Of a stretch of DNA of 64,000 nucleotides, positions 22,306-33,239 are shown piece by piece (position 1 is the stretch's first letter; each line of letters starts with the position of its first letter). The notes beneath the pieces are model-generated. The model saw only the letters and a program-made list of their open reading frames with translations. It ran no database searches and was not told the DNA's origin. Position numbers and translations under genes: made by a program. Source of the stretch: Physcomitrium patens (lineage: Eukaryota; Streptophyta; Bryopsida; Funariales; Funariaceae); the NCBI RefSeq assembly GCF_000002425.4, contig NC_037275.1, forward strand, positions 11,233,310 through 11,297,309. Direction: 5' to 3'.

Positions 22306-25300
22306 TCACTTCGGTTGCACGGGGAAAGGCGCAAAGCCGCCACTGTAATTGAACCCCGAGCGCTGCGAGGACGTGGACCCCTGCGAGAACTGTCCCGAAG
22401 CAGGCTCGAAATCATCGGAGAAGACGTCGGTGACCGACAGTGGCGGCGCACGGCGACCGGGATCGTATCCCTTCGGTAGATCCGTGGACTTTCCCCCGCC
22501 GGGCATGATCTGCGCCTTCGGACCCACTAGAACCTCCAGCTTCTGCATCACCTCGTGCATTGAAGGTCGTTCCAAGGATGTGTCTTCCACGCATGACAAG
22601 GCGATGGTTAGGAATGTCTCTAGCTCATCCTGGGGCGTGTCCGCCAGGGCTGGGTCTAGCATCTCCCTCACTCCCTCCATGCCTGATCTGTCGATCTGGC
22701 TGCGTACCTCCCGGACGATGTGGCCGCCGCTTGAGACCGGGGGTTTGCCCGTTAAGATCTCCAGCAGGACGACGCCGAAGCTGTAGACGTCGCTTTTGGG
22801 GGACATCACGCTGGTCATGTAGTACTCCGGATCCAGATAGCCCTGGTGGTTCATGCACCGTGTCGCAGATCAGCTTTTCGCATGATTGGGTTACGAAGGA
22901 AAGTGAGAAGATAACGTAGGGGCGAAAGAAATAGTGGTCACGCACCATGGTTCCCTTGATGGTTGGCTTGAATGAATAAGTTCCCTCATTCGGCACCAAA
23001 ACGGAGAGTCCGAAATCGGCGACCTTCGCATTAAGTTTCTTGTCGAGCAGAATGTTGGGCGACTTGACGTCTCTGTGAAGGATTGGCGGATCTGCGTTGT
23101 CGTGCAAGTAGGCCAAACCTCGGGCTGCACCCAGTGCTATCAGAAGTCTTCTGTCCCAGTCTAAAGGTTCAATACCCGCTTTCCGGCCTGCATATCATTT
23201 ACGCATAATTCAGAAAACGAAACCATAACACAGTAAAACGTTTCTGGGCATCTTCGTTCTCATCTCTAGCACTCTAACCCGTTCACCCCTTCGACAGGAC
23301 TCGTGATTTCTTGCCGATCCAACGTCTACAAGCATCAAAAGATGCTTCCAAGAATTCAAGCTAATTTTTGAAAAAAATGGCATAAAGAAAAATTACAACG
23401 CTCGTTACAGACGTTGGACTTGTTAATACTCACCACGAAGCGCTTCGGTCAATGTACCATTGGGCATGTACTCATACACAAGCATTTGCTCTTCCTTCTC
23501 GCAGCAGAACCCCACAAGCCCCACCAGGTTACAGTGATGAGCCCGTGATAGTAGCTCTATCTCATTCTTGAATTCAGTGGCACCTTGTTTGGAACCTTCT
23601 TGTGCCCTTTTCACAGCAACCATGGCCCCTGTGCCTGCCTGAATACCCTTGTATACCTGTTCAACACACATTCACCACCAATTCCAGTGATGAATTTCAT
23701 CGTACCGGCACCATAAAAACATGTAGAATTCAAACTAGTGAGTACACTTGCGCAGTTACACGAGCATGCTCCACAGTTCACAATCTACACGTATCACGAG
23801 CTGGTATTTAGTTGTAAACGTGACACACCTTGCCATACCCTCCTTCACCGAGGAGGTTGTCCTCACTGAAATTATTTGTCAGTCTCTTCATGTCATCAAA
23901 GCTAAAGTAGTTGGCTCCTTTCAACCTGGGTACCGCGCCACCTTTCATATTATCCCATTTACCTGCACATCGAACAACCCAAGTAACATTCAAACATTTG
24001 TCTAATTGCAATATGGTGACATATCTATCATCAAAACTCACCAAGAGGGAATTCGAAAACATAACAAATATTTAGGATGTAGAGGATCTACCAAAAGGAT
24101 TCAACTCCCGTTCTTTCTTGACTCTGCCTTTCATTACGCAAGCTAAGGAGACCAAAAACCCAACGAGCAGCAACAAAGAGGCAGCTCCTACGGCAATGCC
24201 AATAATGGCTATTCTCGAGAGACCCGAAGAGGCTGTCGAAAGTGGTTCTGCATCACATCATATTGATCAGTCAGCATCATGACATCATTCACAAAGACGA
24301 CTCACCAAATCCATGCAAAAAAAACTTGAAACCTCAATCCACAACCCTTAACCATATACTCCTTGGTATTCCAGAAGGTACCTTCAGAATTTTGGATAGC
24401 TTTGACGAGTTCCGGCTTGAAAGGAGGGTAATACTTCACTTTCTGAAGAGTAAAGCTTCTCGTGATAAAATCCGCAGTAACACGATCCATGGATTCACCA
24501 ACCAGAGGAAAGAAGTACATATTAACCTCAACCCTCAAAAGAGAGCCATTGAAGGACGCATCGTGGATCCAGAGCTGCTCATCTTCGAATTGCAATGGAG
24601 GGTTCTCATGTTGGGTGAGATTCTTCAGCGACGTCAATGTTTGATTCAAGAGAGAGTCCCACAAAGACAAGTCATTGATATGTGTGAAGGTGGGCGCTCG
24701 GACCTCAAGCGTTACCACAAGAGGTCTGCTACAACGACACTGCAAGGGGTTCAAAACCAACCCGGGGTCACAAAACTGGTTCCCGCAATTGTTCACGTTG
24801 AGCAGAGGGGAAACCCATTGCTTTTCCATCGCAGGCTGAGTTGCGTTACACAACTTAGGATCTGGCTTTACAATACTATTGGGGTCTGTGCACAATGGAT
24901 TACCTTGCAACCTGCAGATTCATAAATAATTCATCTGAATATGAATACAATTCAATATTTGCAGAACACGTTTAAATTGTATTGGTCATTGTAGCTGAGA
25001 ATAACTGACATTACATGCGGGTTTAGAGGAAATGCTCAGCTACCAATACATGCAATATATAACTCACAAAATTTCGACATTTTTTGCTGCAGTTCGATCA
25101 GTTGCTAATATGGTTACGATTTTGTTGTTCTGGAGAGCGACATATCGTAACTTCCGCCCCACAGTCACTGGAATCGTAAGGGCCCCGTCTATTGAGTTAT
25201 TTTTAAGGTACCTGCTCAGCGAAACATACAGCAACAAATCATTTTCTGGGTTGAATTACTCAACATGCGATTAAAATCCATCTCTAAAGATAACAGAGCG

Positions 25301-28300
25301 TTTTGTTGAATGTTTTGGTAACTTACAGTCCCTGAAGTGCCGGGTAGGCTAGAATATCAGCAGGCAGTGGCCCAGTCAGATTCGCATGTTCAAATCGTCT
25401 GTATTCCCCAAAAAAGAATGAAACAACCCAGAAAAACAACCTAAGATTCATCATACATGTGAACTGGCACGTAGATGGCAGCTATAAAAAGTTTCAAATT
25501 TACCAAATAGCTTGACAACAAAGGAACAGCAGGCAAAAGACCTATAACATCATCTAATTGGAAATAATTCATAAAGAAATAGCCTACTATGGAGTTTCAA
25601 AGAGTTTGGATGCCGCACATTGTTTGTATGCGACTGGCGGACGCATTCAACCATGATGGAAAAATCTGTGAATCGAAACTGTTGTTGCTGAAATCACTGT
25701 CAGACACAAGTTTCGAAAGTGTCAAAGCAGCGAATTAAAATGTCAATGTCGCTCGACACTGACTTGAGGTGCATGTCAAGGAATTCGAATATGGCAGAGG
25801 AACACATACACTACAAGTGAAGATCGTAACTGTCTGTGACAACCAACTGCATGAGATTTAAAGAACAGTGATAGATAAGCTGCATCAAGCGTATGGTGAA
25901 GCTTACTTACACATACTCAAGCTTGGTGAGAGCACTGAAAACTGGCACAGTCCCAGTCAGCCGATTGTTGGACACACGGCTAACGACGAGAACATGAAAC
26001 ACAAAGAAAAGAGCATCAGCTGACCAAATCGGTTGACATTACCATTAACACATCAGGAATACTCTTACAAAGTGGATTTCCTCTAAAACCATTGTAAATC
26101 ATCACATCAAGGTTCTTGAAACTGCCAAATGGAATGAGAACCTGAATGATGAACCTAACAGTCTCTCAGTGCATTTGCCAACATGAGAGGTCATGAATGA
26201 ACACAACATCGAGGAAAGCGAACAAAGACAGGGACAGAGAGTTGGCCATACATTTGAAGCAACCCTCTGGTGCCATTTGTGATGATCTTGTTCAGTGAAG
26301 AGGGAATTGGACCGGTCAGCTCATTGTAGTGAACATTCCTGTTGCACATGAAACCGGGTGGAGGCCTAATGAGACAAGTAAAATAACAATCTATTCGAAA
26401 AGATTACATGAAGGTAACCGCACAAGCCGAGAACTAAGCGGCTATTACTGTTTGTAAGACAATGGCAGTGTCACAACAAAAATGATACCACATCCGTTCG
26501 CAGAGCACTGTTGACAAATCCTCTTCATTGGTGAGTGTCAAGATTAAAACATCACAAACCAAAGCTAATGCATCATAAAAAAATAGCACATAGCTTACAG
26601 GATCTCAAGGGCGGAAAGATTTCCAAAAGTTCCTGGAATCGGTCCAGTGAATTTATTGACTTCCAGGAGCCTGCACAACCCGAAAAACGAGATCAATGCC
26701 TTCGTAAATGCTTCAATTAGGACACAAAACAGAAGATCATCTTGTCCTAAACTGGTGGTCAACGTGACATAAGACTTGCTAGACCTAATAGTACATGTAA
26801 AAACTGCAGGGGTAGAATGCGAAGGAATAAGCATGAAACAAATCAGGAATATCAATAAACTACAAAAGCTTACTCAAGCGAGGGCAGTTCAAAATAGACA
26901 GTGTGTGTGAAGAACTCACATGTGTATACATTTTGGGGCCTTCCCAAGTTCAGGTGGAATGGGACCAGAGAAAAGGTTGTCATTCAAATGGCTACAAAGC
27001 AAAACACCAGCTGGTTTATTATGCTGCCAACAACATGAATACAAATCTTGACTATAACAATAGCATTCGGAGCACATAGCAACAGCCTCAATAATTTGGA
27101 GCGGAAAATCGACCGAAATGAAATCTGGCAAGGGAGATGAACATGTCTTACTAGTGTTCAATGACTGGCCAGGTATCAAGTCCCATTCTCTCGCGATTGT
27201 TAGTTGAGACAGGCAAAGGTCCCGATAGTCGGTTGTAAGCGACGTCAAACCACTTCAAATGCGTAAGCGCACCAAGAGAAGGTGGAATAGATCCTTCTAG
27301 CATATTGTTATTTAGAGCGCTGAGAACCACGACCACACACTTCACTGTCCAATTCGCACGAAAACATACTATTTTGGAAAGACGCTAAAGTTTTTGAATT
27401 GTAGAACATACAATAAAGTTGAAGATGCTGTAACTATGCTATTAAGGTCAACTGGCCAACATCTCTTGACATCTCTTGACAGTAAAACAGAAAGCTACAC
27501 AAAACTAATTGACAACTGTTGGATCGGCTAATTTGTCGTTGAAGTTTCTTTATGTGAGGATCAGACATTATAGAACCTAGCTAAATCTAGACACATTACA
27601 ATGAAGTTGTAGTTCGTGACCAAAGAGAGATTGCTTGAAACTCACAGGAAGGTCAAGTTCACCAGCTTCCCCAATGAGGAGGGGATTTCTCCTTTGAAAC
27701 TGCACTTCTGTAAACTCCTGTAAGAATTACACATCTAATTATCGAGTGATATGAAACACAGCAAAATCAACGAAACACGCGAACACCAAGTACTAGAGGT
27801 ACCAACACAATATTTTCTCTACACTTGTCTACTATCAGAGCTAAAGCTGCATGAGAACATCAAAAGTTCAATGCGTGCGTAACTTACAGATAGAATAGGT
27901 TGGTTAGTGAGCCTAGTTCGTCAGGTAGAGCTCCTCTCAAATTATCGTTGAATGAAATATCCCTGCGTGCAAAACCGTTCAACAAGATCAGCATTTCACG
28001 ATGTAGAAACGCCCAAGCTCACTCTACTCAAGCTACAGGAGTATTCGTGCTTCAAACCGACTGAACGGGTGCAATTATTGGTCCAAAGCAAGTGAAAAGC
28101 CCCAAACGTAGTAAATTTCCATCAGCTTCATGACCCGTTCTTACTGCGTTAACAGCAACCACCAAAAAAAAACCCCACTTACAGATTCTGAAGAGCTGAC
28201 AGGCCGCCAATTTCCGGAGGAATAATTCCATTCAGGTCTCTGCTCACCAAATACCTACACAAGAACGATGTAAACAAAACAAATCCATTTCAATGTTGAA

Positions 28301-29273
28301 AGTGAAGAAATGCCAAGTTTGCAGAAAAGTGAAAGAAAAGTAGATTACCAAGATAATAAATATGAGCAAGGTTGGAGTGCGCGTACAAGGATATCACTCG
28401 ATTGCCTTTACAAATAACACCCTCCCATCTATCGACGCAAGGATCTGGGCCGACCCACATATCCGTGCCTCCACCCCAAGCCATCTTCAGAGCTTGCAGA
28501 GCCCTTACTGCACACACACAAAGCAACCATTTCACTGATTTCATTTCCCCGCGCTAACGCAAAATTCACAGAAGACAATCGCGAGAAGAGGTGACGTTCC
28601 TTCAACACAGACTTGTTAGAACCCCGCACTGAAATGTAACATCCTCCTCGCACATGTCAATGTAGTGAACTGCAAAACCTAAGTGTCATACCAAACAGGG
28701 GCTCGATCGTACTACTACGATGCTGAGGTAGCACCTCAAAGTGCATATAGACGCCCACGGGATAGACTTAAACCTGGAAGATCTGCCTCGAACACTGCAG
28801 TGTGTTCGTCTGCTGAAATGGTTGTAAAAGTTCATAGCTAAGAATTCTACCCTTTTGGGCCGGGGAAAAAAATGAATCTCTACGCTCTAGGTGCTGGATC
28901 GAAAGGCAACTACGACACCCAACAGTGGACAAGGAAACTTGCTTGAAGGCCTTCTGTTTGGCCAAGTTGTGGACTTGCACAGGTCACTAGACTGTTACAA
29001 CAACAAACAAACAAACAAAACAAGCAAAACAAAACAAAACAAATGAAAAGAAACAGTACTTTCTTGTCTGGCAATCTACTGCTGACAGTGGAATCTCTCC
29101 ACAGTCCCAAAAAATCGGATTAGTAAGCACATTAGCTCCTGGTTGATTGAAGTGATGAGCTTACAATCATCAAAATTAACCGGTTCCCCCGCAGCGAGAA
29201 ACCAACTTGAGTGAAAGCAACTGGCTGCAAGGGCCAGGCAGAGGCAAAGCCTCATGCAACGAAACAATTCCAT
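22306..29273 (-). CDS. LRR receptor-like kinase, subfamily VIII-1 (HPCA1-like), about 1010 aa
   Basis: Nineteen exons on the minus strand: 29165-29273, 28387-28507, 28183-28254, 27888-27962, 27646-27717, 27152-27319, 26920-26991, 26599-26670, 26252-26338, 25911-25979, 25619-25696, 25327-25398, 25068-25211, 24382-24911, 24092-24247, 23829-23962, 23434-23656, 22946-23187, 22306-22842. They total 3033 nt with all phases matching. Signal peptide about 1-30; LRR N-cap with DPC...GVIC; about a dozen LRRs, mostly one per 72-bp phase-2 exon; malectin-like stalk (about 404-580) with Cys446, 451, 462 and 464; membrane span 593-619; kinase with GEGGYG 671-676, Lys693, HRD 789-791 and DFG 809-811. All catalytic residues are present, so an active plasma-membrane kinase is likely. 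The family includes the Arabidopsis hydrogen-peroxide sensor HPCA1; the ligand here is unknown. The exon 14 donor is uncertain: the strongest-looking site (24301-24305) breaks the phase, and the phase-correct one (GAAG/GTACC) was used. Confidence 0.9.
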
Positions 29274-29568
29274 TGTTATTGTTTTCCCGGCTGCTTCAGC
29301 ACCTTGCAATCTACACCCCCAGCTCCAAACCGTCACAAGAACTTAAAGCTGATCTCACTCGTGAAAGCAAACCCACTATGTTTTGAATGCATCTGTCATA
29401 AGACTATCGGCAGCATGTATCCGGCCAAACTCCATCCTGCGAACTGCAATTTTCAATCGCCTTCACGTAAGCGACCAGAATCCTGGATCAATGAGGTCTT
29501 CTAAGAACTTCGATGACGATGGACTTCCCGTGCGCAGCTTTACTGAACTACGATGAAGGGTCTGTCCA

Positions 29569-29763
29569 ATGGTGCGTGTGGCACACACACTCTCAAGCTT
29601 TCAACCCACCCTTGCGCTGCATCACCGCAGACGCCTTCTCTTCAGAGACCACAACCCTGAGGACCTGAAGATTAACGTCAAGCTCCTGAATCTTCGGGTA
29701 GCAGAGTACCCTCTGAAGTACCATCTCATGTACCGTCCAGGTAACGATTTGCGCCGCAAATAA
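29569..29763 (+). mobile_element. Possible Gypsy-type RNase H remnant (fossil)
   Basis: The plus-strand translation has FRDHNPEDL, then LLNLRVAEYPLKYHLMYRPG. This resembles the end of Ty3/Gypsy RNase H, where TDHxPL is followed by an RxxRxxxxLxxYxxxxxYxPG stretch. No other retroelement domain is clear nearby. The match is short, so this could be chance; if real it is an old, broken fragment. Confidence 0.35.
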
Positions 29764-31012
29764 CCTGAATACACACACTGACAGCAATCAACTTGAGCTC
29801 AAGTTGATTGCCAGCAATCGCATGGACCTATAAAAGACCTCCACTATCACCTCGACTTGTCGAATTCTGTCAACTGGGTCCAGATTAAAGTAAGAGGACA
29901 CTGAGAACTGCACCAGAATAGTAAAGGGCAAGAATAGCGGGGGAGGCATCAAACCACATCTTCGATGCGGTCACGGTAAAAATGTTCTACCGACAATTTC
30001 CATCCCGAAGTTACAGCGCTAGATGCATATCTGGACCACATGTCATACAGAAAGTGTTATAAAAACGCTGTAAAAGTATAGAAAAAGACTAATTTATTTC
30101 AAAAATAGATTGGAACACAATACATCCAACTGTATCAAAGCTTGGCAGATTCTGCATTACAACACGTTTTTATCAATGGATCTTATCGGTAGATTAAACA
30201 TGTAACTGATATATTAGAGTGAGCTTTGTGTCAGAGGTGGACAACAATAGGGGAAGAATCACTAAACATTCATTTTAAGCATTGAGATCTTTTGCACTTT
30301 TACTCCAGGTTTAGAAGGGAAGAAATGGCTACTAGTACTAAATTTATAAACTAGAAATCATATTCATTTTGTGCACAAGTCTTCCAGTGCAAAAGAATGA
30401 TAACGACAAAACCATGTGTATTGTCAGATTGTTAAATTTTATTTCGGTGCATTAGAAGCTTAAGCAAATCTAGTCGTGTTTGAAATTCTGAGTATTTTGA
30501 TCTCTTATCTTGTAACAAAGACACGATAACAATTTACAAAACTATTTATAATATCCGTAAATGAAAATAAATAAATAAATGATGACATTGTGGTAGAAGT
30601 ATTTCAAAACCAAGTATTTTTTTTTTAAGAAAATAAAAGACTATTCAAATGCACTTGTGGGTTCTTGTTCAAATGAATTTTTTGCATATCTAATTAACAT
30701 CTTAGGGAATTGATATAAAAAATGAAACTTGTTACTGTTGAAATTTAAGAAAAGAGTAGTGTGTAGGTTTTGCTCATAATAATTTTATTTTCAAAATGTA
30801 CAATAGTGCCTTATTTTTAAACAATTTTTTAAAAAATGATGGTCCTTTGTATTTCCTTGTTGACCACTTTGAATGCTAAATATACTTCTCTCAAAAACCA
30901 ACATCTAGCATGTATGCTACTGAAAGCATGTCCTGTATATGAAGTTCATTTCGTTTCATTAAGAGTGCATATTACAAAAGATTGTAGTGGCAGTATTATT
31001 TAGAAGAGAATC

Positions 31013-31064
31013 AAAAAAAAAAAAAAAAAAAAAAAAAACAACAACAACAACAACAACAACAACA
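31013..31064. repeat. A tract followed by (CAA)n
   Basis: About 26 A residues run into about nine CAA units. It could be a decayed retroposon tail on the plus strand or a plain simple repeat. I see no element body upstream that I can name. Confidence 0.9.
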
Positions 31065-33239
31065 CTTTAAAAAATATTAATTTAATGTAAATAGTGATTT
31101 GACTAGTGAAGGAACAGTAAAAACATGAAAAACGTTGAACAACAATTCTATCTCCTTTCAATATTTTTTAAACTATAAACGACAAAGTTGCTATCCACTA
31201 CCTCCAAGATTTGAGTATGATACAACTTGTCATAGCGTAAACTAGTAAACTACTTAGACCAGGGTCAGTGATGAAGAGCAATGCAGCCTGCAAAGAGCTT
31301 CTGGGTCCGAATCATTAATAAACCAAAAAATACACGAATTTCCTAAACTAAATAACATAAATAAATATTTATTTTTTTATTTATTGAAAACGAAATACAA
31401 CACTGAAAATGAATATTCAAAGCCCTCTTTGTGCAAAAACTGGAAGTTGGACCAGCCTCAACCCAAGACAAACTAGCACTAGAATCTAACAAAAAACAAT
31501 AAAGTATAATGGAGAAGTATAATGTACATGTCACATATCAAAACCTTCACATACTTACTTTAAAAATGATATTATTCATTGTTATGTATCGAAGTTTTAC
31601 AAATCTCAGTTTTGGCATTGGTGATGAACTTGTCTTGTCATCCTCTATGTCAACAAAATTCAAAAGAAACCAAATTGTTTTTATAGTAATATTCCACAAG
31701 GTTTTTTTATTTTTTTATTGTTTAATGTATGTAGTTTCCATGATTTTTTTTTTAATAGTTGAATTTTTGAAGAACTGTTTATTTAGTCCTTGCAAATTTA
31801 TGAAAGTTCCAGTATTTTTAATATATTGTTTGCTCAAGACAAGGGTGTAGTTGGATGTCTCTTGGCTTTAGAAATGTGCAAATACATATTATTAGAGCTG
31901 TACCATTATCAAATATGAAGTTTTTTCAACACAAATATTTTTAAGACGTCTAAGAGTTGATAAAGTAAATACATATTGCAAAAGAAATAAAATTGCATAA
32001 CTTAGATTTTCATAGATTTATGATTCTTCTTTGGACTATTAGCAAGCTGTAGTAAAATATTTTTCAGCAATTCAAAATTGCATCGAAAAATTTATATCCA
32101 TATAACTAAGAATTGAAAATTGGTGTTAATTATGTTTGTGTTTTAAATTTTATTAGGTACATAATTTGGATCTGCCAATTAAATAAATAAAAACTAATGT
32201 TAGATTGTTGTAACAGAGAAGTGTCTTTTCAACTACAATCTGTAATAATATGAGATACACATGGTTTCTATAATCTTTGTTTTCCTTAGAAGAAATTTTG
32301 CATGATTTTTTTTACATTTGCTAATATATACAGATATAAGAATTGGATAACTTTTAATTTAAAATCAAATCAATATAATTTCATCCTAGTTCTGAATTGT
32401 TGTTACTTTTATTAGCACACTATTGTTTTATAAAAATTTATAAAAAAATAAAATCAATATGCCACAAAAAGAAGTAAGTACAAATCTTTAAAAAAATAAT
32501 TAAATAGTGATGAAGAATCTAAGGTGGAAAAAGTCTTGGATTTGGATTTGAAGTAGTACTAAAATAAATCAGAATGACTATACTATATATTGGCATGGAT
32601 ATAATACCAAAGAGGAAGGTATAAGCCATCTGAGAATCTTGTAATTATAACAAAAATAGCTTTGCATTTTCATTTATAACATCTGTAAAAATTAAATAAT
32701 AACTATAAATGAGAATACTAAAAAGTTGAAAGAAAAAAAAAATAACACAGAATCATGCATTAAATTTTCATTCTAGAATTATTGTTCTAACTTTCTTATA
32801 TACTTCTTGAGTCTAAAATTTTCTTTAAAAATTCTTCGGTAAATTAAAAAATCAAAAACCCATAGATTTTGTTTTTTTATTTTTTCAAAATCATTTGTAG
32901 TACCACTTGATGACCCACTTGTGTTGGGAAAACCTTTTCAATTTTAAATCGATAAAAAAATATAAATTAAAATATATAGATATAGATATATATATATATA
33001 TATATATATACTTTAAAAAGACAATAAGATACAAAATATTTTATACCACAACATTAACAATTGTTTTGCACATATTAGCAAAAAAATGTTAGCTTTCTCA
33101 TTCTCGATTTATAAAAAATTGATTATAAATACAAAGTACAGCCAAATGTTAGAGTATATGTAATAACACAAAGATTCAACCTTCCAAAAGTACATATTTT
33201 ACCTAAAACTTACTCAGATATCCCCAAAATTATGAATAA

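Larger units (their letters stand above)
29274..33239. other. Intergenic stretch upstream of the receptor kinase
   Basis: The first few hundred bases should hold the kinase promoter and leader; I see no sure TATA box. A patch of more balanced sequence at about 29500-30050 includes a possible retroelement RNase H remnant. From 30060 on the DNA is AT-rich, with an A tract running into (CAA)n at about 31013-31064 and a (TA)n tract at about 32979-33010. I see no host gene. Confidence 0.55.

Noticed and set aside
22349-22919. Plus-strand frames of 145 and 119 codons over the kinase
   Set aside because: Antisense shadows of the last kinase exon, whose protein motifs are unmistakable on the minus strand.
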